Counted from the stretch's first letter, positions 9,306 to 22,121 are shown. The stretch: 26,166 nt of DNA from Allomyces macrogynus ATCC 38327 (GCA_000151295.1 GG745341.1:1009339-1035504), one strand, 5' to 3'. Numbers and translations: made by a program. Notes: generated by a model from the letters alone, not told the origin.

Positions 9306-12300
9306 TTAGACAATCGTCCCCGCCGCATCGTCGCGACGCGCCGCCGTCTCCTCGTCCTGCGCGAGCAAGTTCATGCCCGTCGCCGACGCGCCAAGTTGCG
9401 GGTGCAGGTGCGCGCCAACGCCATGCTTATCGAGCTGGCGGCGGTCGTGCCAGCGCAGGAACAACTTCATGCACTCGGTGATGGTGATGTGCACCGCGAG
9501 CCCCGCAAGCACCTTGAGCCAGACGAACCCGTCGGGCCCCTCGAGCTCGAGCCACTTCGCGACGGGCGGGACGTAGACACCAATCAGCAGGCACGTGAGC
9601 GAAATGAGCACGGCGTAGACCATGGCGCGGTTACCAATCAGGCCAATCTTGAAGAGCGAGTGCGTCGTGGACCGCGAAATGAACCCTTGGAAAAGCTGCA
9701 TGAGCGTCAGGACCAGGAACGTTTCAGTGCGCGCCATGGTGAGCTGTTCCGGCACGGACGTCTCGTGGCCGTGGTCGTCGACCGCGGCACGCGCGTCGCC
9801 GACCTCGAGAATGTAGGTCGTGAACGAAATCAGCGTCATAGACAGCCCCTGCGTGAGAATCGAAATGACGGCGTTGAAGTCGAGCACGGCGGCCGACGGG
9901 TCGCGCGGCGGGCGTTCCATGATATCGACTTCCGGCAATTCCACGCCCATGGCCATGGCTGGCGGCACATCGGCGATGATGTTGGCAAACAGAATGACCA
10001 TTGTCGTCAAGGGCAGGTCGAGGTTGCACGCCGAGGTCAGCAGCATCAGGCCGATTTCCGACGAGTTGCAGCTGAGCAGGTAGATGATGAACTTCTGGAT
10101 GTTGTCGAAAACGCGGCGGCCCTCCTCGACGGCCACGACAATCGTCGTAAAGTTGTCGTTGGCCAAGACGATGTCAGCGGCCTGCTTGGTGATTTCCGTG
10201 CCACCAATGCCCATGGCCACGCCCACGTCGGCGGCTTTGATCGCGGGAGCGTCGTTGACACCGTCACCTGGAGATCAAATGGTCAAGGGTCAGCTTGTGT
10301 CCCACACACACACCTCGACTCCACGAATGAAGAAATAACAGAGTGTACCCGTCATGGCAGCCGAAATGCCCCATCTTCTGCAACGCCTTGACAATCCTTG
10401 AGCTTGTTATCGGGCGAGACGCGGGCAAACACGTTCGGGAACGGGCTCAGCGACGCGATCTTCTCGTCCGAGAGCAGTCCAACTCGGCGCCACGAATCGC
10501 GCGGTTCTCGGCCGGATTACTCGGGTCCAAGATCGCCAACTGCGTCGCAATCGCCGTGGCCGTGGCAATATGGTCGCCCGTGATCATGACCACCTTGATG
10601 CCGGCCGTCTTGCACATTTCGACCGACTCGCGCACGCCCTTGCGCGGCGGGTCAATCAGGCCAATCAAACCGACAAACAACCACTCGCACTCGATCGTGG
10701 CCGTGTCCACGTCGGCGGGGCACGCGCGCACGGCGAGACCGAGCACGCGCAGACCCTTGGACGCCATGGCCGCGGACGCGTCGCTGATCGCGTTCATCAT
10801 TTCGCCCTGGTCGATCGCGGCGCCCGAGGTGCGCAGACCCGTGGCACCGTCGTAGTGCTCGACGACGCCGATACACCGCTGCAAGACGGCCTCGGGCGCA
10901 CCCTTGGCGAGCACGAACCCGTTCCCCTCGTGCGTGTAGACGACTGACATGACTTTCCGGTCCGAATCGAACGCATTCTCGCCGATCCGCGCCCACCCGT
11001 GCGCCTCGAAGTGCTGTTTTGACCGCTGCGCCTTTTGCGAGGCGACGACCATGGCCACTTCGGTCGAGTCGCCGACGGCCTTCCAGGACCCATCATCCTG
11101 CTTGACGACAGCCGCGTTATTGCACAGCGCCGTGACCATCATGGCGAGCTGCACCATCGACGACTGCATTTCGGGCGCGACGTGGTTCCCCTGGCGATCC
11201 GTGAGCTGGCCCACGTTCGGGTCGAGCACAGTCGACTCGGTGAACGCGTACCCGTGCTGGTCGACGGTCCACAGTTCCTGTGCGCCCATTTTACCCTCGG
11301 TCAGCGTGCCCGTCTTGTCCGAGCAAATGACCGTAACGGACCCGAGCGTCTCGACGGACGGCAACTTGCGCACGATCGCGGCCTGCTGCGCCATGCGGCG
11401 CACGCCGAGCGCCATGGTCACGGTGACGACGGCGACAAGCCCTTCTGGAATGACCGACACGGCGAGCGAGATGCCAACCTTGATCATTTGCACGACCTCG
11501 CGCTTCCACGCGAGCCCAATCACGACGACGAGCGCACAGAGCACAAACGAGAGCACGACCAGGATCTTGCCCAACTTGGCGAGTTTGCGCTGAATCGGGG
11601 TGATCACCGCGGGCGTCGCCGTGATCGCCGACGAAATCTTGCCGACCTCGGTGCGCGCGCCCGTGCGCACGACAATCCCCTTGCCGCGGCCGCGCGCGAC
11701 CATGGTTGCCATGAAGGCGTTGCCCTTGCAGTCGCCGAGCGGCATGCGGCGCGAAGACGAGCGAATCGCGTCGGGCGACTTGAGGATCCCAATGGGCTCG
11801 CCCGTCAAAATGGCTTCAATCACCTCGAGCTGCGCCGATTCGGCAATACGCAGATCGGCGGGCACGGCATCGCCCTCTTCGAGAATAACCACGTCGCCCG
11901 GTACCAGTTCGACCGCATTGATTTCCTCGGTTTTCCCGTCGCGCAGGACGCGCGCCTTGGGCACGGTCAGCGACGCGAGGGCCTCGAGCGCCTTGTTGGC
12001 CTGGAACTCCTGCGAGAAGCCAATGACCACGTTGAGCACGACGACGACGAGCAGGACGATACCCGGGTCGGGTTCGCCAATGATGAATTCGACAATGGCC
12101 GCGAGAATCAGGATGATGACCATGAAGTCGGTCAGCTGCGTGAAGAGCATTTTCGGAATCGACGGTTTCGGCGGTTCGGGCAGGTCGTTTTTGCCATAGT
12201 GTTCGCGCAGCGCCGGGATCGCGTCGCTCGACAGGCCCTGGTCGAGGTTGGTCTTGAACATGTAGATGACCTTTTTGATCGTGCGCTCAAAGTAGAGATC

Positions 12301-13137
12301 TGATCGAGTGAAAAGTCGCTCGAGATGAGTTTTTTTCCGCACTCGGTCCCTCCCATGCTCAGATTCAAAGCAAAAGCGTACCCGGCGGTGGGAACAAGCG
12401 CTCTTTGGACGGCGCGAGCGTAGGCACGGCCAAATCGGCAAACTCGCGCAGCGCCTTTTCCACATCGTCGATCCCGTCGCGTACGACCAGGTCCTTCCAA
12501 TCGGCAAACTGAGGTGAGAGCGTGGGCAGCAACCGGACCGCATGTACGGCCATTTGCTGCACTTCCTTGCCGGCATTCGATTTCACGCGCTTGTCGAGAC
12601 GCAGGTGGTGGCGCACGTCAGCGGCCGACTTGGCGGCAATGGCGAGTCGAAACTCCTCGACTTCTTCGAGAAACTCGACAAACAGGCAAAACGCCTCGTT
12701 GGCCACGATCGAGAGCCGCTTGAAGAGCCCCTTGTCGTTGTCGCGGTGGCCCATGTTGAGCAAGAGCGCGTCGGCGAGCCGCTTCATGACGTCGGCGTCG
12801 AGTGAGGGCATCTTGCCGCCGCGGATCCGGTAGACCATCAGGTACCGCAACCCGGCCAGCACCTCGGCGGCGGTGATGTCCGGGTTGGTGGCAATGTCGA
12901 ACAGGTCCTGGACATGGATGGAGACGAGATGTTCGATGCTATCAGCAGAATGGGGCACCGGATGGTGAGTTTGGCGCGAAGGAGGGCGAAACGGCAAGGT
13001 CACTGAGAATCTCGCAGCAACAGCAACGGCGTTGCGCGCGCGCTGAGCAGCAGCAACACGTACGATGCCTTGCCGTCAATGGCGCGCAGCGAAACGACTT
13101 CTTGCGACGGCGACAGGAGCGGGGCGCCGACAGCCAT
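9306..13137 (-). CDS. Type II P-type cation-transporting ATPase with a ~210-residue N-terminal extension (three apparent frameshifts)
   Basis: Predicted exons (high to low) are 13137-13064, 12938-12382, 12299-10349 and 10267-9306. After correcting three 1-nt indels at 10361-10478 the length is a multiple of three and gives about 1180 residues. Visible are a cation-ATPase N-terminal segment (GLSSDAI...[13 protein letters not shown]), a TGE actuator motif (about 11788-11812; LTGEP rather than LTGES), an IPEGL membrane motif, the phosphorylation motif SDKTGTLT (11306-11329) and TGDGVNDAP. Membrane segments 5-6 keep CNSSE and the N and D of ANIIAD, matching type II Ca2+ ligands. The [14 protein letters not shown] segment recalls ENA/ACU alkali-cation pumps. 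It likely exports or takes up Na+, K+ or Ca2+; the substrate is not decided. The helical N-terminal region (about residues 1-212) is unrecognised. Confidence 0.85.
10361..10478 (-). other. Cluster of three apparent 1-nt indels in the P-type ATPase P-domain
   Basis: Reading along the minus strand, one base appears missing near 10475-10478 (GAEL-D then LSDEKIASL). One extra base lies at 10396-10397 (SPDNKLK then [11 protein letters not shown]) and one at 10361-10362 (GHF then AAMTGDG). Each fragment is highly conserved and in a different frame. No GT...AG introns fit between them. Confidence 0.7.
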
Positions 13138-14173
13138 TCCAGACGGTGGGAGCGATACGGGGGGAGAACGGGGCGGATTGGCAAGGCCGACGACAGAATG
13201 AGAGCGCGCGGGGGAGCGAAGAGGAGAGAGAGGGGCGAAGCGCTTGGCGCGCGCCAAGAAAATAGGCGCGTGTGGGCGGAGGGGGCGTGGTGGCAGGGTA
13301 GGCGTGCGCGCTTGCTTGGTTGGTTGGTGTCCTTGTCGACGAGCTGGAGCAGTTCGAACACAAGGCGCGGGTGATGACACGGCAGCCGCGGATTGCGCCG
13401 AGTTGTCGGCAGTGGCGCGCTCTGCTGACGCCGGGACGGTCCTTTGGCTGGCACCGGGGGAGAGGAGGGCAAGAACGAAATGGGCGTGCTCAGGGCGTGC
13501 TGGGGAGAACAAGCGAGATCAGAATTCTGGGAGTGGTGGTGCAGCGGCAAGGCGTTGGCAGGGAAGCCCCCCGGGTTTGTTCCAGAAGCACCGATGGATC
13601 AGTGGACGTGACAGATGGATCACGCGACCGCGGCGCGACAAGCGTCTCATGCCTCGCCGCCAACGTATTATTGGCACGCCGGTGCACCTGGTGCCGCTCG
13701 GCTGCGTCGGCTGCCGCTTCTCCTCGCAGCGCCTTCATTTCCGCATCCAACCTCAGCAGCAGAGCGAGCCGGGGCTGTCCTGGAGAGGCCCTTGATGGCG
13801 TCCAGTACGGCCCGCTCCGTCACGGTCGGATGGCGCGGGCCCATGACCGCTCGCTGCGTCCGTCGGCCACGCTGCGCGCCGTGCCATTTGTCCGCCGTCG
13901 TGGCGGGCATTTCCCGGCATTTCAGATCGATGTTGGAGGAGATCGTGCATGGAGGACGTGGCAACCCGGGCCACCACGTCTGTTCAGCAGCATGCGATAG
14001 CTTGATGGTCGGCCCGCGCGCTCAAGAGCACGATGCCACAACCATCCTGCAACCGCAGCGGCTTCCTCGCGATCCTCTCTCAGTCTCCGCCCACTCGACC
14101 CCGCTCGTCCCGCTGCAACCTGATCCAACTTGAACCAGAAGCTGATACCCGACCCGCAACTCCAACGGCAACC
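13138..14173. other. Long intergenic region with divergent promoters and one weak gene candidate
   Basis: The ATPase (-) and methyltransferase (+) starts face away from each other across 1036 bp, an unusually large gap for this window. The part near 13138-13480 is purine-rich on the + strand and looks like 5' untranslated or promoter DNA. The part from 13490 to 13964 has a possible minus-strand gene, listed separately. Confidence 0.5.
13490..13964 (-). CDS. Possible small coiled-coil protein gene (weak candidate, frame broken)
   Basis: Two minus-strand segments look coding by their high GC at third codon positions. The upstream one reads ATTADKWHGAQRG then HPTVTERAVLDAIKGLS (about 13920-13785). 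The downstream one reads LLRLDAEMKALRGEA then DAAERHQVHRRANNTLAARH (about 13770-13630), with heptad-like spacing. They lie in different frames and no GT...AG intron clearly joins them. This could be a small gene with a sequencing indel, a pseudogene, or a chance open frame in GC-rich DNA. No family is recognised. Confidence 0.25.
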
Positions 14174-15102
14174 ATGTCCACCGGTCGTGAGCACCCCCAC
14201 AACGACAGTGGTCTGACGCGACGCACGACTGGCATGACCAGCCAAGCTGGGCCGCAACAACACGGCAACGCCGACCACGACCCCATCACGATCGAGCGCG
14301 ATGGCACGCGCATCTACCCACCCAAACTGGACCGGCTCAAGCTGCTCTTTACCGTCGTGCTTCTCGCTTACACGGTGCGCGTGTGCCTGCCGCCGCAAGA
14401 CGCCGTGCCCGAAGGCGAGGCCGCACTCAAGCACGAGCAGGTCGCGCCCGATGTCGAGGGTTCGCTCCAGGACAGGTTCGTGTCCAGTGGTTGGCAAATG
14501 GTCGCGGGTGGCGTCCATCGACTGACTGCGTGACCATCCATTTGTCCAGCTACGTCAACGACATGATGCTCCTTGTCATGACCTACAGCGCGTCGCTCGC
14601 ACTGGCTCTCGCCCTCCTCGCCTCTCTCGCCCCTCTCCACCTCGCGTGGGTCCCGTATGGCGTCCCGCTCGCGCGCCTGCGCCGTTTTCTGCTCGGGTAC
14701 CGCCCGCCGCTGTGCTCGCCGCTCTACCAGCCGCTGACCGCCAACGAAGTGACCATGTCGGTTGTGTGCCTCTTTGGCGCGTACTTGCGGGTGTGGTCGT
14801 TTGCCACGCTCGCCGACCACTTCACCTACGCGGTGCGCATCTTTGCTGACCACCAGCTGATCACGGCGGGGCCCTACGCGTACCTCGCGCACCCGAGCTA
14901 CACGGGCCTCGGACTGGCCGTCGTGGGCTACCTGTACATGGTCGGGTTGCGCGGGTGGCGGCTGGGCCTGGTCGCAGTCGGGGCATTAACCTTGACGTAC
15001 GCGCGAATCGTCGATGAGGAGGTGGCGCTGCGCGGCAAGTTTGGCGACCAGTGGGACGCGTACCTCGCGCAGCGGTGGCGGCTCGTGCCCATGGTGTGGT
15101 GA
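14174..15102 (+). CDS. Isoprenylcysteine carboxyl methyltransferase (ICMT) family membrane protein
   Basis: Exons are 14174-14475 and 14550-15102, with a 74-nt intron and an ag|c junction, giving 284 residues. The N-terminal ~60 residues are hydrophilic. Hydrophobic segments follow: LLFTVVLLAYTVRVCL; the stretch starting MMLLVMTYSASLALALALLA; a segment around VCLFGAYLRVWSF; and one around LGLAVVGYLYMVG. The C-terminal core carries the family signature: LITAGPYAYLAHPSYTGL, then VDEEVALRGKFGDQWDAY, equivalent to the RHPxY...EE..L...FG..Y..Y pattern that binds S-adenosylmethionine and substrate. The family methylates prenylated C-terminal cysteines in the ER membrane; whether this is the Ste14 orthologue or a related methyltransferase is not decided. 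An in-frame upstream ATG at 14033 exists; 14174 is preferred for its ACCATG context. Confidence 0.75.
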
Positions 15103-15543
15103 TTGGGGGTCGTGCAGCTCGCGACGCGCTGGGCCGGCGTGTCGATGTGGATTGGCGACGTCGACAAGGACTCAGGCGCTGCTCGCCCGTAGTGGGCGAG
15201 AGAGATTTTTATCCATTTACGGATTTCGGTTTTGATTTCTGTCCACCTGGAATCGCAAAGCAGGACGATGAATTCGCGAACTGCACGTGCATAATCCGGG
15301 TCCGAGCAGGATCAGGTTCAAATATCTTGTGTGTTGTGGTGGGTAGCATCACACCCATTGTCCACTCAAGGCTGCACACGGGCTGCAAATAGGTGGTGAG
15401 CTCGCACCATTGTTGAACAGCTGTTGATCAAACCAGCCTTGCTAGCCTTGCTCAAACCATCTTTGCTCAAACCGGTACCAACTCCAAAATCATTTCATTC
15501 GACCGCTTCCCAGCCGCCCGACTGGCCAGACACTCCCCGCAAA
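15103..15543. other. Intergenic: 3' end of the methyltransferase gene and promoter of the next
   Basis: No gene is seen in these 441 bp. A short tandem-like repeat (tttgctcaaacc and variants) lies at about 15445-15476, about 70-100 bp before the next ATG. Part of this could be promoter or 5' untranslated DNA. Confidence 0.5.
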
Positions 15544-16263
15544 ATGACGAGGATCAATGTTTTCCGCAACCTCAAGAGCACGCTGACCGTCGTCACGCGC
15601 AGCAATTCGATCCGGGTCAGTCCACCGACGCCAGCACCACCGACGACCCAACCGGCCCTCTGTTCATGCGGGCCACAGGCTTCAGCAGTTATGATCTCAG
15701 CTCGCAATTGTGAACCATCACGGGAACCATTGCGCTGGGGAGGGGGGAAGGGGTCGGCCGGCCGGCTGATCAGTATTTCCGTCATGATTGCCGCCCGCAA
15801 TGGCCTGACCTGCCGTGCGTCCCCGACCGTCCGCCTCTAGGCCAAGGAGATGCAAACGCTCCCGCTGAACCTGCGCCCGCCGACGTTCCGCCCCGACCAC
15901 TGGACGAAAGTCCTCTCCCTGACGGGCTTCTCGACCGACGAGCACGCCGACCGCGCGCTCGGCAAAATCAAGGCCTACGACCTCCCGATCCCGCGGGACC
16001 ACCGCGCCAAGGGGTACGATCCCGTCAAGGGCAAGATCCTGGCCGTGGCCAAGGCGCTCGACGAAGTTAAGGCGCGCGGCGCGCGCCTGCCGCCGCTTAC
16101 AGCGCAGTGGGAGCGGCTCGACTTGAAGGATGTGGTCAAGGACCAGCAGATGCTGTGGCCCGCCGAAGTCACGCACCAGGTGATTCCGACCAAGACGCCG
16201 TCGTACGTGAAGCGAATCGACGAGGCGTGGGGCGAGAAGGCGATGACGCCAGCGTCGCAGTAA
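15544..16263 (+). CDS. Small basic protein of unknown function, possibly mitochondrial
   Basis: Exons are 15544-15615 and 15841-16263, with a 225-nt phase-0 intron (donor GTCAGT, acceptor CTCTAG), longer than others here; 164 residues. The N-terminus (MTRINVFRNLKSTLTVVTRS) is rich in Arg, Ser and Thr and lacks acidic residues, as in mitochondrial presequences. The body is basic and has no membrane segment; recognisable pieces are LPLNLRPPTFRPDHWTKVL, YDLPIPRDHRAKGYDP and a C-terminal SYVKRIDEAW. Size, charge and N-terminus resemble lineage-specific mitochondrial ribosomal or assembly proteins, but I cannot name a family. Coding status is supported by strong GC3 bias and a clean intron. Confidence 0.65.
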
Positions 16264-16736
16264 GGAGAGCGGTGGGGTGGTTTCGTTAGTGTCGTAGTCT
16301 TAGCCATACACGTTGTATTTTGATTCGCAAGCGATGCGTGCGTGTGCGAGCAGAGTGAGAGGACGAATTCCGTGAAGGTGCAAATGTATTTCATGACACA
16401 CGCCAACCAGACGCCCCACCAAGCGCCCAGATCAGACCAACGAAACAAAGCACAAGAAAAACAGAGCCGGGAAAGAGCTGGACCCAAGAAATCGAACAGG
16501 CAGAGAGGGCACGATAAAGCAGCAGTATCCACGACATTTGTGCAAAAGGGGGAGGGAGGGGACAGGCCAACCAACAACAAAAGAAGAACAGAAAAGAAAA
16601 CACACAAGAAATGCGAACGCCACCAACCTCGAAAACGCCATCGCCATCCAGGGCGCGCGAGATCGCGCGCGACACGGTTGCCCGACCACTCGGGCATGTG
16701 ACGTGCGCGGCAGCAACATGCGGCCTACCCGCTCGC
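16264..16736. other. Intergenic, convergent 3' regions
   Basis: The stops of the small basic protein (+) and CDK1 (-) face each other across 473 bp. The + strand is A-rich around 16430-16620, which on the minus strand is the T-rich 3' untranslated region expected downstream of CDK1. No gene is seen. Confidence 0.55.
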
Positions 16737-18260
<1,524 letters not shown>

Positions 18261-18715
18261 GGTGCGGGAGGAGTTGGCGGCAACGGCTGCAGAGAATAGA
18301 GCCCGAACGAGCAGCTGTGGTCAGCCGGAGTCGAGTTTGCTCGGGGCGACGGGGAGAGCAGCGGAGCGAGGCGGTTGGACAAGGGTCGAGGAGGTCGCTC
18401 CGCAAGCAGGGTGCAGCAAGTTTTGGGCCAGGGCACGCACTGGCGTCGGTGGAAAAGGGTACGCCACTGTCGGGCGTCGTCGTCGTCGACACAATGCGGA
18501 GACTTGGTGAGGAGGAGGAGAAATGGAGGACCAGGATCGGCACGTGGTGGCGAACATCAGACCGCGTTTTGCTGATCAGCTCCTGTCGCTCTCCATGTCT
18601 GCTTGCTGCGACCCCGCGGGCAGCGAATTGTCGGCCAACCAAGACCACCAACTGCACCACAACTCGCTGCAAATAATTGCCGCAGAAGCAGGCGACATAT
18701 TGATATCCATCGACC
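18261..18715. promoter_or_regulatory. Divergent promoter region between CDK1 and the MYCBPAP-like gene
   Basis: The two genes are transcribed away from each other across 455 bp, so both promoters and 5' untranslated regions should lie here. I see no convincing TATA box or repeated motif. Confidence 0.4.
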
Positions 18716-21700
18716 ATGGCCGCGCCCGCTACCCTGGCCGCACTCGAACTCGACCCGGACGCGCTCTTTGCCGCGCCGTTTCCGACTGCTGAGCCCCCAC
18801 CCACGCACGCTGCCCTCCGGCGTCCCTCTTGCGCGCCAAATCATTCTGCCCGGGCCTCAGCAACGGCAGAACCGTTGTCACGGTCGGCAGCAACATCGCC
18901 GCGAGCTCTGTCGCGCCCAACGTCTTCCCTGCACGAAAACATCCATCATCACCATCATGCCGTTTCGGGCCAGTTTTTGCAAGATGCTGCTAAATGGCCG
19001 CACTCGGAGCGGCTCCCACCGACGCCGACACTTCTTTACGGCGATTTCCCGTACGACCCGGTGTTTGAGCGCGTTGCATGGGGCGGCGGCACGCCCATGG
19101 ATGCTAGTCGGGTGGAGAGCCACGAAAGTGATCCGAGGCCCACGCTGTTTCGCAATTTCCTGTACGGATGCATCATTTGGGTCAACGGGAAGTTCATTGT
19201 CATTTTGGCCATTGACCTCCTCGCGATGTGATCGTGCTAGAAACTTGCGTCAAGAGCGAGCGCTGCGTAACTGGCAGCGGCACAGCATTGGTTGGGTCAA
19301 GACGGAGCAGCGCTTGGCGAGCCGCGTGGGCAAGGTGCGCCCGCTTGTTTCCTGGATGCCGCATGCGTCAACGACTTGATCTCTCATTACACGTGAGCGC
19401 GTAGGGACCCGAGGAGCTGCTCATGGCGCGCATCAACGAGTTTCGTCAGTTTATGGAGGAGCGCGAGCTCGTCGAGGAGGCCATCAAGGTGCTCGAGGCC
19501 AACTACGATTTTTGGATGACCGGATTGAGTATTGGACACGATCTGCTCGGCCTGAACCTCCCGCTCCCACGCTCGGGTCCGCGCAGGTGTGTTCATTGTT
19601 TTGCCACTTGTTCGGCATTTTCCACCCGAATATGTCGACTGAATCACACACGTTTATATTAGCATCGAGCGCGTCATCCACCCCGACCAGGGCCGCGCTG
19701 ACGCGCCCGCGCACGGCCCGTCGCACGGCGAGCAAGTGTACCTGGCCAACCGCAAGCAGCAGCTGCGCACGGCCATGGCGTACCTGGACCCGACTGTTGC
19801 GTCGTCGCGCCTCGAGCCCATGGCCGTGATCGGCACTGGCGTCTCGTCCTCCCTCGGCCACCAGCAAAAACAGCTCCTCGACCGTCTCCATCAGTTGCGG
19901 CCCGACACTAGCTTCGCCGAACCCGCTGAAACGCAGCCCGGCGCTCCACCTTGCCCACCGTCGACGACCGCGCCCGAGTCCATCGTTCTGGACGTGACGC
20001 TCGGCACGGCATCGCTGTCGTTTGAGAGTGTCGTGCATGAAGTGACGGGGTCGGTCGTGACGCTCTACAATCGCGGCAACGTGGCCGTGCATTTTTTCTG
20101 GGAGCGGCAGCCGCCGCGCGCGTTTCCGGGTTCCGAAGCAACGCCGGCACCCACGGCGTCGGCGTCAACGTTCTACTTTCCGGTCGTTCGCGGCGTGCTG
20201 TTGCCGCGATCGGCGTTTGATTTTCACGTCATTTTTAAGGCGACGCGGCCGGGCGTGTATGTCGAGGACTGGATGATCAAGACGAGACCTGACGTACAGG
20301 GGCTGACGCTGCGGCTCGATGTACGTGGCTATCATCATGTTGTTAGCGAGGTATCGCTGCTGACATGATGAATCGTAGGGCATCTGCACACAACCAGATA
20401 CGCTGAAACCAGCACGCGAGCAATTTGTGCGCGAGCTGACGCGAAAAGCGTACGCATCTGGCATACCAGGGCTGGCGATTTGCAGCGACGGCTCACCACG
20501 ATTTGTCTCCCTATTTCCAGCGCTCACCATGCCGCCAAGTCGGCCGTCAACACCATTCTCAACAACGTGTGGGAAACGCTCACATTCCGGTCGTCCCTCC
20601 GCCCGTTCAATGCGGCTGCGCACCGGTTCTACCAGGTCAATGCCGACTTCGACGTACGTGATCCTGATCCACTCGCGCTCAACCTCCACCAACCTCCTCA
20701 CCCACCCTCGCACCCACAGATTCCATGGTCACCCACGCTCGTCGCCGACCTCGGCGACCTGCACGCGCGCATCACACACGCTATGCAAGTCCCTACCGCC
20801 GCCTTCTCCGGATCGATCCGGGACCTCTACGCGCTCACCGACTTCCTCGTTGACATTGATGCGCGCGAATCGGCACTGCGCGACCTGAACGCCATTCTCG
20901 TGCGCGCACCGGACCTCTCGCCGCCGCGGGCATTCAATGGCGTTCGCGCAGCCGTCATCGACCTGTGCGACGCCGTCGGTGATATCGCGGTCCAGATCCG
21001 GACGACGCTAGCAAAGATTCCGCTCGATCGGCCGTGCACGCGCAAGTTTGCCGCGGATGCGGAAATGCATGCGGCGGCCGACGCCGAGGCGCAGGCGGCG
21101 CTCGCGGAGGCGGTGGCCGCGGCTGCGGCGGTGCCGGGTACGTTCTGCGTGTGGGTTGTGGCGGCGTGGGTAGGCTGACCGGGGTTGCTCGAGCGTAGGT
21201 GGCAAGAGCGTGCCGGGTGCCGATAAGAAAGGGCTCGACAAGAAGGGTGCGGTGGTACGTGGTTGAACGCGGCATCGCATTGTTGCCCAAGTGCCAGCGA
21301 GTAATCCCGCCGTTGTCGCGACTTAGGCCGGCAAAGATACGGCCAAGAGCGCGGCACCCGGCGGCGGTGCTGGCGTGGCGGCCAAGGGAGCGGCCGGTAA
21401 GGACGCCAAGGCAAACACGCCTGCAGGTGCGGCAGCGGCTGGAAGTAAAGGAAAAGGTGCGCTCTCCACCCTCACCAAATTTCGCAGCGGAACATAGAAC
21501 TAACGAGCCTACAGCCGAGGATCCGTCGATGCTCGGCCTTAGTCTCACGGCGTCCGTGGGGCTCCCGTCCGCGGACGCGGCCATGGACGCGCCCGAGACG
21601 TGGCCACCCGAGCGGCACGCGCTCGAGCAACAGTACCGCGAGCACTTGCACGATATGGTACGTGGTTTCAAGTTGGATTTAGGGCGGCGCGCATAGACCG

Positions 21701-21799
21701 TAACTGATGCTCGAGTTGTTGCAGGTGGCCGACGAGGTACGCAGCGCGTTGGACCGGATTGGACTGTTTGTTCTGGGTGAGCATTCGTTTTCGGACTGA
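18716..21799 (+). CDS. MYCBPAP: MYCBP-associated protein (MYCBPAP)-like ciliary central-apparatus protein
   Basis: Eleven exons: 18716-19191, 19241-19334, 19405-19586, 19663-20320, 20379-20449, 20521-20653, 20720-21137, 21199-21254, 21327-21456, 21515-21657 and 21725-21799; 811 residues, phases consistent. Family-like pieces are RNFLYGCIIWVNG, RALRNWQRHSIGW, then PEELLMARINEFRQFMEERE. A beta-rich PapD/ASH-like segment (about 19980-20335) follows, with SVVTLYNRGNVAVHFFWER and WMIKTRP. A Lys/Ala/Gly-rich linker (about 21199-21500) precedes the C-terminal helix. The donor of exon 8 is ambiguous by three bases. MYCBPAP and its algal counterpart belong to the central pair of motile flagella, so this supports a zoospore-forming fungus. 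It shares a divergent promoter with CDK1. Confidence 0.75.
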
Positions 21800-22121
21800 A
21801 CATCGCTGTGAGTCCGGACTCTGGACGCGGATTGGGGCGGTTGATTCCACTCGAAAAAGTGATTGAATTTATCGAGAGACGTCTACGCTCTGGTTGAAGG
21901 GGGGACAGCGTTTACAAGCAAAAAGACAGCACCAAGATCAGGACCAGGCGGGCCTGGATACACCCCAGCGAGAAAACAAAGACTCGCCGCCGAAACGTCA
22001 ATCACGGCGACGACGGGAGCGGCCGCTCCGTAGCTCGTTAGTGCGCTGCAGGCATACGAGCACGCGACTGACCGGCTCCCCTCCCCACCCGTTCTGTCGA
22101 GCGCCGCATCATCACGCACGT
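21800..22121. other. Intergenic, convergent 3' regions
   Basis: The MYCBPAP-like gene (+) and the PhoD-like gene (-) end facing each other. The 322 bp should contain both 3' untranslated regions. No other feature is seen. Confidence 0.55.

Noticed and set aside
9075..10391. 438-residue plus-strand open frame opposite the P-type ATPase 3' end
   Set aside because: Antisense shadow: Arg/His-rich with no motif, while the minus strand encodes conserved membrane segments.
11035..12303. 422-residue plus-strand open frame opposite the ATPase core
   Set aside because: Antisense shadow of the phosphorylation and actuator domains; composition dominated by Arg, Asp and His.
16264..16736. Possible gene in the A-rich convergent region
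   Set aside because: Open frames here are Lys/Arg-rich with no family features and the region fits 3' untranslated DNA of CDK1.
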